From positions 5,053,501-5,117,500 of the forward strand of contig NZ_CP099760.1 of the NCBI RefSeq assembly GCF_040760005.1: DNA of 64,000 bases, in the 5' to 3' direction. The position numbers and the translations under genes are program-made. Shown here piece after piece: positions 29,976 to 40,982 of this stretch (its first letter is position 1; each line of letters starts with the position of its first letter). The stretch is from Pseudomonas sp. stari2. GTDB taxonomy: Bacteria; Pseudomonadota; Gammaproteobacteria; Pseudomonadales; Pseudomonadaceae. Under the pieces are notes generated by a model. It ran no database searches, had not been told where the DNA came from, and was given only the letters and a program-made list of their open reading frames with translations.

Positions 29976-31277
29976 TCACTTCAGGTAAGGGGACCAGGAC
30001 GGTTCTCTGACTTCGCCTTGAGCGGTAGGAAGCGGGAGCCTAACGCGTCCATTAATGGACACGAGCATCAAGACTCCCCGGCCCTGTTGGCGGGTGGCGT
30101 AGATTACCATGGTGCCGTTGGGCGCAACAGTAGGCGACTCGTCCAGAGTGCTATCAGTGAGGATTTTTACACTTCCGCGCTGCAAATCCTGAGCCGCCAC
30201 TTTGAAATTGGTGAAACCGTCCTGACGATGAATCATCACCAAGGTCTTTTCATCAGCCGACAGCTTCGGGTTGGCGTTGTAGTTACCTACGAACGTAACA
30301 CGCTCGGCACCACCGCCATTGGCGCTGGTCTTGTAGATCTGCGGCTTGCCGCCACGGTCGGAAGTGAAGTAGATGGTCGAGCCATCCTTGCCCCAGTACG
30401 GTTCGGTGTTGATGCCGGGACCTGCGGTCACACGAGTGATCTGGCGCGAACCGAGGTTCATCACGTAGATGTCCGGGTTGCCATCTTTCGACAGTACGAA
30501 CGCCAGGCGATTGCCATCCGGCGACCAGGCAGGTGCACCGTTCAGGCCTTCGAAGTTGGTGATCTGCTCACGGCGACCGGTGTCGATGTTCTGTATGAAG
30601 ATACGCGGACGCTTCTGCTCGAACGAGACATAGGCAATACGCTTGCCGTCCGGTGCGAAACGCGGCGACAGGATCGGCTCGCGCGATTGCAGCAGAGTCA
30701 CGGCACGGGCGCCGTCATAGTCTGAACGCTGCAGGGTGTAGCGGGTGTTCTTCTCGGAGAAGCGTTCAGCCGTCACGTACAGCAGGCGGGTCGAGAACGC
30801 ACCGTCGATACCGGTCAGTTTCTGGAACGACTGGTCAGAGATGAAGTGCGCCATGTCCCGTATTTGCTCGGTCGTACCGGAAACACTGCCGTCCGCCACT
30901 TTCTGTTCGGTGGCAACGTTGAACAACGCCCACTGAACCTGCAGGCGACCACCGGCCGGCGTGATATTGCCGACCATCATGTACTGGGCACCTACTGCCT
31001 TCCAGTCACGGAAGATGATTTCGCTCGGCTGGCTTGGCTGGCTGATCATGTTCTGTTTTGGAATCGGCGAGTAATAACCCGAGTTCCGCAGATCGTTGCC
31101 AATGATTTCAGCCATGTCATCCGGCAGGACGGCACCGCCCTGGAAACCGAACGGTACTACGGCGATCGGGGTAGCCCGATCGCTGCCGCTGGTGACCAGA
31201 ATGTTCTTTTCATCCGCCATCGCGATCCCTGCCATGCAGCAGATCACGACCAGCATTCCTCGAAGAAGGTTTCTCAC
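29976..31277 (-). CDS. tolB: Tol-Pal system periplasmic protein TolB
   Basis: A 433-residue protein with a signal peptide ([11 protein letters not shown]), an N-terminal alpha/beta domain and a C-terminal six-bladed beta-propeller with repeated [10 protein letters not shown] / [10 protein letters not shown] / [10 protein letters not shown] motifs. It binds Pal and TolA. Its start overlaps the tolA stop by four bases (ATGA). Confidence 0.98.
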   Translation of the reverse strand: MRNLLRGMLVVICCMAGIAMADEKNILVTSGSDRATPIAVVPFGFQGGAVLPDDMAEIIGNDLRNSGYYSPIPKQNMISQPSQPSEIIFRDWKAVGAQYMMVGNITPAGGRLQVQWALFNVATEQKVADGSVSGTTEQIRDMAHFISDQSFQKLTGIDGAFSTRLLYVTAERFSEKNTRYTLQRSDYDGARAVTLLQSREPILSPRFAPDGKRIAYVSFEQKRPRIFIQNIDTGRREQITNFEGLNGAPAWSPDGNRLAFVLSKDGNPDIYVMNLGSRQITRVTAGPGINTEPYWGKDGSTIYFTSDRGGKPQIYKTSANGGGAERVTFVGNYNANPKLSADEKTLVMIHRQDGFTNFKVAAQDLQRGSVKILTDSTLDESPTVAPNGTMVIYATRQQGRGVLMLVSINGRVRLPLPTAQGEVREPSWSPYLK

Positions 31278-32353
31278 AAGGCTAGATCCTCAGGTGTGAA
31301 TGTCATCTTGAATGAACGATACGGAGCGAAATCGCTCGGCTTCATTCCCTGCATTTCCGTCAAACGTCCAATATTCTTGACCGCTGCCACTGCCGACGCA
31401 TCGAACGGACCGTCGCCACTGGACTTGGCCACGCTGACCGTGGTCACCGTGCCGTCCGGCAACATGCCGATCTGCAGAACAACCGTCATGCCTTTGCGTG
31501 CCGAAGGAGGACGAGCCCAGCCTTCCGCTGCCCGCGCACGAATCAAGTCATCGAAGCTGCCCGCGGTTTCGTCACCACGTTCGTCCGCCAAAGCCTGCTG
31601 GCGCTCGGTCTTGTCGGACAGCAGGTCGGCCAGAGCCTGGGCCTTCTTGTCCTCGACCGATTTGCGTGCCGCGTCCTGCGCTTTCTTCTTCGCAGCATCG
31701 GCAGCAGCTTTCTTCTTGGCTTCATCGGCGACTTTCTTCTTCGCCTCTTCAGCCTCGGCTTTCTTCTTGGCGTCTTCGGCGGCTTTCTTCTTCGCGTCTT
31801 CGACGATTTTCTTCTTGGCTTCTTCAGCGGCCTCTTTCTTGGCCTCTTCTTCAGCAGCCTTCTTGGCTTCTTCTTCAGCTTTCTTCTTGGCTATATCAGC
31901 CAATTGTTTCTCTTCTGCCTTCTTGGCTTCGGCGGCTTTCTTCGCGTCTTCGGCTTTCTTGGCTTCGTCAGCCTTCTTCGCCTGTTCCGCTTTCTTCGCC
32001 TCATCGGCCTTCTTGGCTTCCTCGGCCTTTTGAGCCGCTTCTTCTTTCTTTTGTTCCGCAGCCTTCACCGCTTCCTGCTCGACCTTTTTCTGCTCCATCT
32101 GCTCGACTTCGGTCTGGCGCGCGGCGGATTTCTTCGCCTCACCCGCAATCTTCTGATTGGTCTGGGTGGTTGCCTGACTTTTCGATTTCAGCTGGTAAAG
32201 GGTTGCCTGGACAATCGGCTTGGCCGGCGGCAGCTCCGGTGTCATGGCGAAACTGACGAACAGCATGCCGAACACCAGCACGTGCAAGCCAATCGCCCAG
32301 ACACTGGGCCAGAAGTAGCTTTCCGAGGCGGACGGCTCTCGCTGTTGCTGCAT
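31274..32353 (-). CDS. tolA: Tol-Pal system protein TolA
   Basis: A 359-residue inner-membrane protein that spans the periplasm: one TM helix (about 14-34), a long alpha-helical domain II of Ala/Lys/Glu repeats (AEEAKKKAAxDAKKK pattern, about 60-240), and a C-terminal TonB-like domain III ([23 protein letters not shown]). The repeat region is visible in DNA as a low-complexity tract and is prone to length change. One-base overlap with tolR. Confidence 0.97.
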   Translation of the reverse strand: MQQQREPSASESYFWPSVWAIGLHVLVFGMLFVSFAMTPELPPAKPIVQATLYQLKSKSQATTQTNQKIAGEAKKSAARQTEVEQMEQKKVEQEAVKAAEQKKEEAAQKAEEAKKADEAKKAEQAKKADEAKKAEDAKKAAEAKKAEEKQLADIAKKKAEEEAKKAAEEEAKKEAAEEAKKKIVEDAKKKAAEDAKKKAEAEEAKKKVADEAKKKAAADAAKKKAQDAARKSVEDKKAQALADLLSDKTERQQALADERGDETAGSFDDLIRARAAEGWARPPSARKGMTVVLQIGMLPDGTVTTVSVAKSSGDGPFDASAVAAVKNIGRLTEMQGMKPSDFAPYRSFKMTFTPEDLAL

Positions 32354-32814
32354 CAGGGGGCCTCGGTGATCAAGCCAACATTACCGACCCCGGCTTTCTG
32401 CAACCCGCCCATGGCGCCCATGACGGAGCCATAATCGACGGACTTGTCGCCACGGATGAAGACCTGGGTGCGCTTGCCGCCTTCAGTGCCGGCGCGGATG
32501 ATCTTGGTCACCGCGTCGGTCATCTGTGGCAGGGTCATGGCCCGGTCCTGTTGCTTCTCGGTGTCGACTTCGCTGCCAAGGTTCCAGTAGTAGGTCTTGT
32601 CAGCCTTGATCGAAATGGTCAGCACCTGGGTGTTGTTGTCCTGCGGCAAGGCTTCGCTGGAAACCTTGGGCAGATCCACTTTCACGCCCTGATTGAGCAT
32701 CGGCGCAGTCACCATGAAGATGACCAGCAGCACCAGCATCACGTCGATGTAAGGCACTACGTTCATCTCGGCGACCGGCTTGCGCTTGTGTCGGGCTCGA
32801 GTGATTAAAGCCAT
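32353..32814 (-). CDS. tolR: Tol-Pal system protein TolR
   Basis: A 153-residue ExbD-like protein with one TM helix carrying the essential aspartate (PYIDVMLVLLVIFMVTAPM), a component of the proton-driven TolQR motor. It lies 14 bases after tolQ; its stop shares one base with the tolA start. Confidence 0.97.
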   Translation of the reverse strand: MALITRARHKRKPVAEMNVVPYIDVMLVLLVIFMVTAPMLNQGVKVDLPKVSSEALPQDNNTQVLTISIKADKTYYWNLGSEVDTEKQQDRAMTLPQMTDAVTKIIRAGTEGGKRTQVFIRGDKSVDYGSVMGAMGGLQKAGVGNVGLITEAP

Positions 32815-32828
32815 CGGTAAATACCTGC

Positions 32829-33524
32829 TTATTCTTCGCTGGTGTGCACTTTGCGGTGCAGGATCGCCTGGAATTCATCGGCGAAGGTGTAGTAGCGGCT
32901 CAGCAAGGTTTCACTGCGGGCAGAGAAACGGTTGTAAGCGATAACGGCCGGGATCGCGGCGAACAGGCCGATCGCGGTGGCGATCAGGGCTTCGGCGATA
33001 CCTGGGGCCACAGTGGCCAGGGTGGCCTGTTGTGCGCTGGCCAGACCACGGAAGGAGTTCATGATCCCCCACACGGTACCGAACAGACCGATGTACGGGC
33101 TGACCGAACCGACGGTGGCGAGGAACGGCAGGCTTTGCTCGAGTTTCTCTTCCTCGCGGGAGATCGCTACGCGCATGGCACGGGCCACGCCTTCCATGAC
33201 CGCTTCAGGATCAACGCCCGGCTGCTGGCGCAGACGCGAGAATTCCTTGAAACCGGCACGGAAGATCTGCTCGACGCCCGAATCCGGATCCGGGTTGCTG
33301 CCGGCCTGGCGGTACAGTTTGGACAGGTCGATACCCGACCAGAAGCGCTCCTCGAAGCTCTCCAGGGCACGTCGACCGGCGCGCAGCAGATTGCTGCGCT
33401 GAAAGATCATGATCCATGAGGTCACCGATGCGGCTACCAGGGTCAACATTACCAACTGCACCACGATGCTGGCATTGCTGACCAGGCTCCACATGGAGGA
33501 ATGGTCGACGACGTTAGCTTCCAC
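32829..33524 (-). CDS. tolQ: Tol-Pal system protein TolQ
   Basis: A 231-residue ExbB/MotA-like inner-membrane protein with three TM helices ([56 protein letters not shown]), forming the proton channel with TolR. Its start overlaps the ybgC end by 11 bases. Confidence 0.97.
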   Translation of the reverse strand: MEANVVDHSSMWSLVSNASIVVQLVMLTLVAASVTSWIMIFQRSNLLRAGRRALESFEERFWSGIDLSKLYRQAGSNPDPDSGVEQIFRAGFKEFSRLRQQPGVDPEAVMEGVARAMRVAISREEEKLEQSLPFLATVGSVSPYIGLFGTVWGIMNSFRGLASAQQATLATVAPGIAEALIATAIGLFAAIPAVIAYNRFSARSETLLSRYYTFADEFQAILHRKVHTSEE

Positions 33525-33981
33525 GCTTTATCTCCTGCTTCAAGTGTGTACCCGTGCCGACCGCGTCGGCGAAAGCCGCACGCAAGTCTTCGGGAAGGGC
33601 CCGGGGTTTCAAACTGTTAGTGCGCACACAGGCCACCAGAAACTGCCCCTCACAGAGCAGCACATTATCCGTTGCCCGCCTGACCTGCTGTCGAAAGCGC
33701 AGGCTGGCACGGTTCAATTCGATTACATCAGCGCTTACCAGCAGCTCGTCGTCCAGTCGCGCCGGCGCGTGATATCGCGCTTCGCTGGAGTGCACGACGA
33801 ACAACAGGTCCTCCCCTGCCAGCGCCGACTGGGCAAAGCCCAGCTCCCGGAGCCGCTCGGTTCGAGCCCGTTCCATAAACTTGAGGTAATTAACGTAATA
33901 CACGATGCCACCCGCATCGGTGTCCTCGTAATAAACGCGACAACGATGTGCGAACGGCTCAAGCCCGTTTTGCGCGCGCAT
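33514..33981 (-). CDS. ybgC: Tol-Pal-associated acyl-CoA thioesterase
   Basis: A 155-residue hot-dog-fold thioesterase, first gene of the Tol-Pal operon. The catalytic motif [24 protein letters not shown] contains the essential aspartate. The AGGAG before the start is 13 bases from the ATG, further than usual. Its exact link to Tol function is not established. Confidence 0.95.
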   Translation of the reverse strand: MRAQNGLEPFAHRCRVYYEDTDAGGIVYYVNYLKFMERARTERLRELGFAQSALAGEDLLFVVHSSEARYHAPARLDDELLVSADVIELNRASLRFRQQVRRATDNVLLCEGQFLVACVRTNSLKPRALPEDLRAAFADAVGTGTHLKQEIKRGS

Positions 33982-34108
33982 ACTCTAGTGCTTACTCCTC
34001 GGGTTGCCAATCCGGCCAGGCAACTGTTTTTCATAGTTCGAAGGCTTTACCGCAAAAGTACCGTCCTGAGACAGTACAAACGCTGAATAAATCGCCAATA
34101 AATGTGTA

Positions 34109-35170
34109 TCAATCGTCCACGGCATCGAGAAACTCGTCTGCCGCGGGCATTTCGCCCATTCGTGACGGAATGTTTAAACCAAAATGCAGATACGCGTGCC
34201 GGGTCACCACCCTGCCCCGCGGCGTACGCATGATGTAGCCCTGCTGAATCAGATACGGCTCCAGCACATCTTCGATGGTGTGGCGCTCTTCACTGATCGC
34301 AGCCGCCAGACTGTCGATGCCAACGGGGCCGCCATCGAACTTCTCGATCATGGTCAGCAACAATCGCCGGTCCTGATGATCGAAGCCGTGCTCATCGACA
34401 TCCAGCAGATTCAGTGCCAGATCGGCAACGGATTTGGTGATATGCCCCTTGGCCCGGACTTCGGCGAAATCCCGCACCCGGCGCAACAGCCGGTTGGCAA
34501 TACGCGGCGTACCACGGGCACGACGGGCAATCTCGAAAGAGCCTTCCGGGTCCAGCGGCAGACCGAGGATGTTCGCCGAGCGGCTGACAATCGTCGCCAG
34601 GTCGGCGGTGCTGTAGAACTCAAGACGCTGAACGATACCGAAACGGTCACGCAACGGATTGGTCAGCATCCCCGCCCGCGTCGTTGCGCCAACGAGGGTG
34701 AACGGCGGAAGATCGAGTTTGATCGAACGCGCCGCCGGCCCTTCACCGATCATGATGTCGAGCTGGAAATCTTCCATTGCCGGGTACAGCACTTCTTCGA
34801 CGATCGGCGACAGACGATGGATTTCATCGATGAACAACACATCGTGGGGTTCAAGGTTGGTCAACAGCGCTGCCAGATCCCCCGGCCGCTCGAGCACCGG
34901 GCCCGAAGTGCTCTTGATCGACACACCCATTTCCTGGGCAATGATGTTGGCCAGGGTGGTCTTGCCCAGCCCCGGCGGGCCGAAGATCAAGGTGTGGTCG
35001 AGGGATTCGCCACGGCCACGGGCGGCCTGGATAAACAATTCCATCTGCTCGCGAACGGTCGGCTGGCCAATGTATTCGGCCAGACTGACGGGACGTATCG
35101 CCCGATCCTGGACTTCTTCGCGCTCACGCGGACTGTGCGTGGCGGCGATCAGACGATCAGCTTCAATCAC
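34109..35170 (-). CDS. ruvB: Holliday junction DNA helicase RuvB
   Basis: A 353-residue AAA+ motor that drives branch migration with RuvA. Walker [10 protein letters not shown], Walker [10 protein letters not shown], sensor GATTRAG and the C-terminal winged helix ([24 protein letters not shown]) are present. The start is GTG directly after the ruvA stop codon (zero gap). Confidence 0.98.
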   Translation of the reverse strand: MIEADRLIAATHSPREREEVQDRAIRPVSLAEYIGQPTVREQMELFIQAARGRGESLDHTLIFGPPGLGKTTLANIIAQEMGVSIKSTSGPVLERPGDLAALLTNLEPHDVLFIDEIHRLSPIVEEVLYPAMEDFQLDIMIGEGPAARSIKLDLPPFTLVGATTRAGMLTNPLRDRFGIVQRLEFYSTADLATIVSRSANILGLPLDPEGSFEIARRARGTPRIANRLLRRVRDFAEVRAKGHITKSVADLALNLLDVDEHGFDHQDRRLLLTMIEKFDGGPVGIDSLAAAISEERHTIEDVLEPYLIQQGYIMRTPRGRVVTRHAYLHFGLNIPSRMGEMPAADEFLDAVDD

Positions 35171-35779
35171 TTAAATCATTCCCTTCAGGGCGCGTCGGAT
35201 CATGTCTTCACTGCTCAAGCCTTTCTCCTTGATCGCGGAAATCGCCTTGCTCGCTTCCTGCGGCTTGTAGCCCAGGGAAATCAGCGCGCTGACCGCATCA
35301 TTCTCGGCGGTATTGACCGGTGCCGGGCCGTCCGGCTGGTTCGGTACCAGCGCAAACATGGCCGGCGAGGTTTCCCAGGCCTTGAAGCGGTCCTTGAGTT
35401 CGACCAGTAGACGCTCGGCGGTTTTCTTGCCCACCCCCGGCACCTTGGTCAGCGCCGAAGTGTCCTGGGACTGCACGCAACGGATCAGCTCATCGACTTC
35501 CAGACTCGACATCAACGCCAGGGCCAGTTTCGGGCCCACACCATTGAGACGGATCAACTCGCGAAAAAAGTCTCGCTCACGTTTGCCAGCGAAACCATAG
35601 AGTAACTGCGCGTCTTCGCGTACGACCAAATGGGTGTGCAAGGTCAGCGGTTCACCGACCGACGGCAGGCGATACAGGGTGGTCATGGGCACTTCCAGCT
35701 CATACCCGAGGCCGTTTACATCCAGAATCAGGTGCGGCGGCTGTTTTTCAGCGAGGGTGCCGCGCAAGCGTCCAATCAC
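35171..35779 (-). CDS. ruvA: Holliday junction-binding protein RuvA
   Basis: A 202-residue junction-binding protein: OB fold ([27 protein letters not shown]), tandem HhH motifs ([32 protein letters not shown]) and a C-terminal RuvB-binding domain. It is followed immediately by ruvB. Confidence 0.98.
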   Translation of the reverse strand: MIGRLRGTLAEKQPPHLILDVNGLGYELEVPMTTLYRLPSVGEPLTLHTHLVVREDAQLLYGFAGKRERDFFRELIRLNGVGPKLALALMSSLEVDELIRCVQSQDTSALTKVPGVGKKTAERLLVELKDRFKAWETSPAMFALVPNQPDGPAPVNTAENDAVSALISLGYKPQEASKAISAIKEKGLSSEDMIRRALKGMI

Positions 35780-35893
35780 GTTTCAGATCCTTGAGCGTTG
35801 GCCAGCCGTGGGCTGGCGACAATCAGAACGAAGGACTCCGGCCGACAACACAGGCGCGCAAGTCCACATTCCGTAAATTTGATGCTGATGCTA

Positions 35894-36421
35894 TCAGAGA
35901 CGCAGGCGCCCGCCACGACTGCGTGCGGTTCCCAGACCGTGCGGTAGCAGACTGGAGCGAGTGTGCGCGTGGCAAATGGCAATGGCCAGGGCGTCCGAGG
36001 CGTCGATCTGCGGCTTGCTGGTCAGTTTGAGCATGTGCATGACCATCATCTGCACTTGTTCTTTATTTGCAGCGCCAGTACCGACCACTGCCTGCTTGAC
36101 CTGGGTGGCCGTGTACTCGGCGATTTCCAGGCTCTCTTCGGCGCCGGCAACGATAGCGGCCCCACGGGCCTGTCCGAGCTTCAGCGCCGAGTCGGCGTTT
36201 TTCGCCATGAACACTTTTTCGATGCCCATGGTCACCGGACCATAGGTCTGGATAATCTCGCGTACGCCGCGATAGACGATTTGCAGGCGCTCGTGCAGCT
36301 CGCCGGCGCCGGTGCGGATACAGCCCGAGGCGACATAGATGCAACCGCCGCGTCCGGTATCACGAACTATGCCGTAACCGGTAATGCGCGAACCGGGGTC
36401 GATACCAAGAATTAAAGTCAT
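35894..36421 (-). CDS. ruvC: Crossover junction endodeoxyribonuclease RuvC
   Basis: A 175-residue resolvase that nicks Holliday junctions. Acidic catalytic residues are seen at Asp8 (ILGIDPGS), the Glu in MGIEKVF and the aspartates of [10 protein letters not shown]. The ATG at 36421 was chosen over an upstream in-frame ATG because the protein then begins [10 protein letters not shown] as in the family. A gap of 114 bases separates it from ruvA. Confidence 0.97.
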   Translation of the reverse strand: MTLILGIDPGSRITGYGIVRDTGRGGCIYVASGCIRTGAGELHERLQIVYRGVREIIQTYGPVTMGIEKVFMAKNADSALKLGQARGAAIVAGAEESLEIAEYTATQVKQAVVGTGAANKEQVQMMVMHMLKLTSKPQIDASDALAIAICHAHTRSSLLPHGLGTARSRGGRLRL

Positions 36422-36452
36422 AAGCCTGCAGGTTCGAAAAAACACAAAAACA

Positions 36453-36507
36453 AATGTGGGAGATTCCATGCCTGAGAGGAACCCTCAAACATGGAATCTC
36501 CCACATT
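36453..36507. repeat. Perfect 18-bp inverted repeat between yebC and ruvC
   Basis: An arm starting AATGTGGGAGATTCC at 36453 is exactly mirrored at 36490-36507 across 19 bases. It has the TGTGGGAG head of other REP elements here and may also act as a hairpin after yebC. Confidence 0.8.
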
Positions 36508-36522
36508 GAAGCCTAGCCGTTA

Positions 36523-37269
36523 TCAGCCGAGCTGAGCCGCCACGTCTTCCGGAATGTCCGCGTTGGAGTAGACGTTCTGCACGTCATCCAGGTCTTCCAG
36601 CATGTCGATCAGCTTTAGCACCTTCTCCGCCCCTTCCAGATCCAGTTCGGCGCTGGTGGTCGGCTGCATGACGATTTCCGCGTCATCACCCTTGAAACCG
36701 GCCGCTTCCAGCGCGTTCCGCACGGCGTAGAAGCTGGTGAAGGAGGTGAACACGTCAATGGAGCCGTCTTCATGAGTGATCACGTCATCGGCGTCGGCTT
36801 CCAGTGCCGCTTCCGTCAGCGCATCTTCGTCAACACCTGGCGCAAAGCTGATCTGGCCCTTGCGCTCGAATAGATACGCCACCGAGCCGTCAGTTCCGAG
36901 GTTGCCGCCACACTTGCTGAACGCATGACGCACAGCCGCAGCGGTACGGTTGCGGTTGTCGGTCATGCACTCGACCATCACGGCCACGCCGCCCGGGCCG
37001 TAGCCTTCGTAGGTCAGTTCTTCAACGTTGTCCGCTTCGGTCGCACCGGCGCCACGGGCCACTGCACGATCGATGATGTCGCGGCTCATGTTGGCGCCCA
37101 GAGCCTTGTCCAGGGCCAGACGCAGACGCGGGTTGGAACCCGGATCGCCGCCGCCCTGACGGGCCGCAACGGTCAGTTCACGGATCCACTTGGTGAAGAT
37201 CTTGCCTCGTTTGGCATCCTGACGTTCTTTGCGGTGCTTGATGTTCGCCCACTTGGAATGACCTGCCAT
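36523..37269 (-). CDS. yebC: YebC/PmpR-family transcriptional regulatory or translation-associated protein
   Basis: A 248-residue protein starting [20 protein letters not shown], the family signature, with [18 protein letters not shown] and the three-domain YebC layout. The P. aeruginosa member at the equivalent place is PmpR, described as a repressor of quinolone signalling; other YebC proteins affect translation of difficult sequences. The start at 37269 excludes a 14-residue in-frame extension. Confidence 0.95.
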   Translation of the reverse strand: MAGHSKWANIKHRKERQDAKRGKIFTKWIRELTVAARQGGGDPGSNPRLRLALDKALGANMSRDIIDRAVARGAGATEADNVEELTYEGYGPGGVAVMVECMTDNRNRTAAAVRHAFSKCGGNLGTDGSVAYLFERKGQISFAPGVDEDALTEAALEADADDVITHEDGSIDVFTSFTSFYAVRNALEAAGFKGDDAEIVMQPTTSAELDLEGAEKVLKLIDMLEDLDDVQNVYSNADIPEDVAAQLG

Positions 37270-37359
37270 ATCTCGCTCCGAATTCTCTTTGAAACGTTGC
37301 CCGCCGCGCACATCGCACAGCCAGCAAACAAAAAAATCTCGACCTGCTCTCTACAGAAA

Positions 37360-37388
37360 GAAAAAAGGCGCATCCGAAGATGCGCCTT
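37360..37388 (-). terminator. Terminator of aspS
   Basis: On the minus strand AAGGCGCATC-TTCG-GATGCGCCTT runs into six T, just after the aspS stop. Confidence 0.92.
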
Positions 37389-37398
37389 CAGGCCCGTC

Positions 37399-39174
37399 TT
37401 ACTCAGCCTTTGGCGTTTCGCGCAAACGAATGTGCAATTCGCGCAATGCCTTCGCATCCACAACACCCGGCGCCTGCGTCATCACGTCGGCAGCACTCTG
37501 GGTTTTCGGGAAGGCGATCACTTCACGGATCGACTGGGCGCCGGTCATCAGCATTACCAGACGGTCCAGACCGAAGGCCAGACCACCGTGCGGCGGTGCA
37601 CCGTATTTCAAGGCGTCGAGCAGGAAGCCGAACTTCTCTTCCTGTTCCGCTTCGTTGATGCCCAGCAGACGGAATACCGCTTGTTGCATCTCTTTACGGT
37701 GGATACGGATCGAACCGCCACCCAGCTCGGTGCCGTTCAGAACCATGTCATAGGCACGGGACAGAGCGCCCGCCGGGTTGGCTTCGAGCTCTTCCGGGGT
37801 GCACTTCGGCGCGGTGAACGGGTGGTGCAGCGCAGAGAAGCTGCCATCATCGTTCTCTTCGAACATCGGGAAGTCGACGACCCACATCGGAGCCCATTCA
37901 CAAGTCAGCAGCTTCAGGTCATGACCGAGCTTGATCCGTAGCGCGCCCAGGGCTTCGCTGACGATCTTGGCCTTGTCGGCGCCGAAGAACACGATGTCGC
38001 CATCAACTGCACCGACGCGATCGAGGATCACGTTCAGGTTGGCTTCCGGGATGTTTTTCACGATCGGCGATTGCAGACCTTCAACACCGGCAGCACGCTC
38101 GTTGACCTTGATGTACGCCAGGCCCTTGGCACCGTAGATGCCGACGAACTTGGTGTAGTCGTCAATCTGCTTGCGCGGCATGCTCGCCCCGCCTGGAACA
38201 CGCAGTGCGGCGATACGGCATTTCGGGTCGTTGGCCGGGCCGCTGAACACCTTGAAATCAACTTCTTTCAGTTGATCGGCAACGTCCACCAGCTCCAGCG
38301 GGTTACGCAGGTCCGGCTTGTCGGAACCGTAACGGCGCATGGCTTCTTCGAAAGTCATGTGCGGGAACTCGCCGAACTCCAGATCCAGCACTTCCTTGAA
38401 CAGGTTGCGGATCATGCCTTCGGTCAGGCCCATGATGTCTTTTTCGTCGAGGAAGCTGGTCTCGATGTCGATCTGAGTGAACTCAGGCTGACGGTCGGCA
38501 CGCAGGTCTTCGTCGCGGAAGCACTTGGCGATCTGGTAGTAACGGTCGAAGCCGGCGACCATCAGCAGTTGCTTGAACAGCTGTGGCGATTGCGGCAGGG
38601 CGAAGAACGAACCGGCGTGAGTACGGCTCGGTACGAGGTAGTCGCGCGCGCCTTCCGGAGTGGCACGAGTCAGGATCGGCGTTTCAACGTCGAGGAAGCC
38701 GTTCTCGTCGAGGTAGCGACGGATGCTGGTGGTCATGCGCGAACGCAGACGCAGCTTCTCGGCCATTTCCGGACGACGCAGGTCGAGGAAGCGATAGCGC
38801 AGGCGGGTTTCTTCGCCAACGTCCGAGAACTCGTTCAGCGGGAACGGCGGAGTTTCCGACTCGTTCAGCACTTCCAGTTCGTAGCCCAGGACTTCGATCA
38901 TGCCCGACGCCATGTTGGCGTTGGTAGCACCGGCCGGACGCAGACGCACCTTGCCGGTGATCTTCACGACGTACTCGCTGCGCACGCGATCGGCGGCGGC
39001 GAAGCTCTCGGCACGATCCGGGTCGAATACCACCTGGGCCAGACCATCACGATCACGGATATCGAGGAAAATCACCCCGCCGTGGTCGCGGCGACGGTGA
39101 ACCCATCCGCAAAGGGTAATTTCCTGGCCTTCCAGGCTTTCGTTCAGTTGGCCGCAATAATGGCTGCGCATCAT
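37399..39174 (-). CDS. aspS: Aspartyl-tRNA synthetase, probably non-discriminating
   Basis: A 591-residue bacterial-type class II synthetase: anticodon-binding OB fold ([22 protein letters not shown]), catalytic core with [18 protein letters not shown] (motif 2 region) and the C-terminal AFGLDRLVM motif 3, plus the bacterial GAD insertion. His31 and the small residues Ala81-Gly82 stand where tRNA-Asp-specific enzymes carry bulkier ones, as in the P. aeruginosa enzyme that also charges tRNA-Asn. The start MMRSHYCG agrees with pseudomonad orthologues. Confidence 0.97.
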   Translation of the reverse strand: MMRSHYCGQLNESLEGQEITLCGWVHRRRDHGGVIFLDIRDRDGLAQVVFDPDRAESFAAADRVRSEYVVKITGKVRLRPAGATNANMASGMIEVLGYELEVLNESETPPFPLNEFSDVGEETRLRYRFLDLRRPEMAEKLRLRSRMTTSIRRYLDENGFLDVETPILTRATPEGARDYLVPSRTHAGSFFALPQSPQLFKQLLMVAGFDRYYQIAKCFRDEDLRADRQPEFTQIDIETSFLDEKDIMGLTEGMIRNLFKEVLDLEFGEFPHMTFEEAMRRYGSDKPDLRNPLELVDVADQLKEVDFKVFSGPANDPKCRIAALRVPGGASMPRKQIDDYTKFVGIYGAKGLAYIKVNERAAGVEGLQSPIVKNIPEANLNVILDRVGAVDGDIVFFGADKAKIVSEALGALRIKLGHDLKLLTCEWAPMWVVDFPMFEENDDGSFSALHHPFTAPKCTPEELEANPAGALSRAYDMVLNGTELGGGSIRIHRKEMQQAVFRLLGINEAEQEEKFGFLLDALKYGAPPHGGLAFGLDRLVMLMTGAQSIREVIAFPKTQSAADVMTQAPGVVDAKALRELHIRLRETPKAE

Positions 39175-39282
39175 GGTAGTGGTTTCGCTTCTCGTAATTC
39201 GAAATTCGGTAGAGATCCATCGCACTCAAGCTATGTGCGACCAGTGGATACTCGCGCGTGTCGTTCGACCTGGGTCTGAACC

Positions 39283-39504
39283 CTAGTCAGATTTGTCGCC
39301 ACCGGCCAGATTCTTCTTCGCGCCGGTCTTGAAATCGGTTTCGTACCAACCGCCGCCGCTCAAGCGAAAGCCTGGCATGGACAGCTGTTTCTTGAGCTCC
39401 GGTGCCTGACAGGCAGGGCAGTCGACCAGCGGTGCGTCGCTGATCTTTTGAATGGCTTCCAACTGATGGCCACAGGAAGCACATTGGTAATCGTACATCG
39501 GCAT
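39283..39504 (-). CDS. FmdB-family zinc-ribbon protein
   Basis: A 73-residue protein with the FmdB zinc ribbon: CASCGH at the N-terminus and CPACQ about 20 residues later, then a Gly-rich tail (LSGGGWYETDF). Found as a small gene just upstream of aspS. Regulatory and protein-binding roles have been suggested for the family; none is proven here. Confidence 0.9.
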   Translation of the reverse strand: MPMYDYQCASCGHQLEAIQKISDAPLVDCPACQAPELKKQLSMPGFRLSGGGWYETDFKTGAKKNLAGGDKSD

Positions 39505-39579
39505 GGGGTTGTCTCAGCGATCAGATTGCCAGCTACCGCAGGGCGGTGTGGCGAAAGAGCGGGATTATATCCATTAAAT

Positions 39580-39613
39580 GCGGCCTGTGCAGCCGGAAGA
39601 CTGCACAGGCCGC
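39580..39613 (-). terminator. Hairpin downstream of the ribbon-helix-helix gene
   Basis: GCGGCCTGTGCAG and CTGCACAGGCCGC form a perfect 13-bp stem with an 8-base loop, five bases beyond the stop codon. On the minus strand only ATTTAAT follows, so termination may be incomplete. Confidence 0.6.
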
Positions 39614-39617
39614 CCAG

Positions 39618-39962
39618 TCATTGACACCCCCCGGTGGTCACCGGGGCATCGCGCAAGCCATGCACGACACACACCACCCGCACCAGGCCGCTGAAGTTCT
39701 TCACGCCGCCATGACGCAAGTGCACTTCGCGATCGACACGGGACAACAATGTGCCGACCGAACAGCAATTATCCTCGGCCATGCGACCCAGAATATTCCA
39801 GTAGACCTGCTCCAGCCGCATGCAGGTTGCAAACCCGTTCAAGCGCACCGATCGGGCCAATGGCCGGATCAATGCCATGTCGAACTCTTCAAGAAACGGT
39901 GCCACGGCCCGGTCTTGCCGCGAGCCGATGACGATTCCACTTCGCCTGTCTCCAACTTCCAT
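39618..39962 (-). CDS. Ribbon-helix-helix domain protein
   Basis: A 114-residue protein whose central part (ARSVRLNGFATCMRLEQVYWNILGRMAEDNCCSVGTLLSRVDREV) is a ribbon-helix-helix_4-type DNA-binding fold: a short strand, then two helices. The ATG at 39962 was chosen because AAGGAG lies just upstream on the minus strand; a longer in-frame extension has no ribosome site. It follows dps on the same strand after 240 bases. Target unknown; autoregulation or control of dps are guesses. Confidence 0.75.
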   Translation of the reverse strand: MEVGDRRSGIVIGSRQDRAVAPFLEEFDMALIRPLARSVRLNGFATCMRLEQVYWNILGRMAEDNCCSVGTLLSRVDREVHLRHGGVKNFSGLVRVVCVVHGLRDAPVTTGGCQ

Positions 39963-40162
39963 ATCGTTGACACTCCTTTGCCATCTCTGCTTGTTGCCAA
40001 GGCAACATCCTGTGACCTCATTAAAAGCGCGGAGCAAAGGTATATCCAGACGACTTTTTGACCGTCCACGTAGGATAAGCCAACACAACAGGGAGGATCA
40101 TGGAGCAGCGAAATGCTTTCTTCGCTTCCTACAATAGCGAAAGCTTTTTCCCGACCCAAATG

Positions 40163-40194
40163 GGCGCACGACTCACAAACTGTGTCCGTGCGCC
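40163..40194 (-). terminator. Possible hairpin terminator after dps
   Basis: GGCGCACG and CGTGCGCC form an 8-bp stem with a 16-base loop just past the dps stop; no clear T-run. Confidence 0.35.
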
Positions 40195-40202
40195 TCGGGC
40201 GA

Positions 40203-40673
40203 TCAGGCTTCGAGCAGCGCCCTGAGCATCCACGCGGTTTTCTCGTGGACTTGCATGCGCTGAGTCAGAAGATCAGCCGTCGGTTCGTCACTGACCTTAT
40301 CCAACAGCGGGAAAATCCCCCGCGCCGTACGAGTAACCGCTTCCTGGCCTTCGACCAGTTGTTTGATCATGTCTTCGGCACTCGGCACGCCCACTTCTTC
40401 TTTAATAGAGGAAAGGCGCGCGTAAGTCGCATAGGCACCCGGTGCAGGGAAACCCAGGGCCCGGATGCGCTCGGCGATCGAGTCCACGGCCAGGGCGAGT
40501 TCGTTGTATTGCTCTTCGAACATCAGGTGCAGGGTCCGGAACATCGGCCCGGTGACATTCCAGTGGAAGTTGTGGGTTTTCAGATACAGCACGTAGGTGT
40601 CCGACAGCAGACGCGACAGCCCTTCGACGATGGATTTGCGGTCTTCTTCACTGATACCGATATCGATTGCCAT
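40203..40673 (-). CDS. dps: Dps-family DNA-binding/ferritin-like protein
   Basis: A 156-residue ferritin-like protein that oxidises and stores iron and protects DNA under stress. The inter-subunit ferroxidase residues keep the E. coli Dps spacing: His37, His49, Glu53 (Asp in E. coli), Asp64 and Glu68. [12 protein letters not shown] is the family hallmark. The N-terminus is short and lacks the Lys-rich DNA-binding tail of E. coli Dps, so DNA binding may be weaker. Confidence 0.95.
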   Translation of the reverse strand: MAIDIGISEEDRKSIVEGLSRLLSDTYVLYLKTHNFHWNVTGPMFRTLHLMFEEQYNELALAVDSIAERIRALGFPAPGAYATYARLSSIKEEVGVPSAEDMIKQLVEGQEAVTRTARGIFPLLDKVSDEPTADLLTQRMQVHEKTAWMLRALLEA

Positions 40674-40982
40674 GCTTACCCCCTAACGGCGATTGAATTC
40701 ATCCAGCAGGTGTCGGTTCACTGTAGCAAGGCCTCCCTCCCATGGCAGCCCCCGTATTGACCCGATAGAGGCGACAAATCGCCCCACGTCCTGCCGCTGG
40801 CCGGCGTGATTTGAGTCGCTGCAGGCTTTACTGTTAAATAGGCAGTGTGTCGCTACGCCCTGTTTTCCGGGGGTTGCGCATAGGCTGATGCCGGGCACGT
40901 GTCCAACGCCTCTTATTGTTCCGAAGCGAACCGTGCGCCTTCAGCTCTTCCTTGTGAGCCGTCATAACGTGAGTCATTAAAA
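40674..40982. other. Gene-free divergent region between dps and the membrane/cold-shock fusion gene
   Basis: This 309-base stretch separates divergent genes and should hold both promoters. I found no convincing -10/-35 pair or operator. No strong ribosome site precedes the ATG at 40983. Confidence 0.4.

Noticed and set aside
31274..32353. Repetitive tract near 31700-32100 as tandem repeat or CRISPR
   Set aside because: It is the codon-level repeat of the TolA helical domain, without fixed repeat/spacer pattern.
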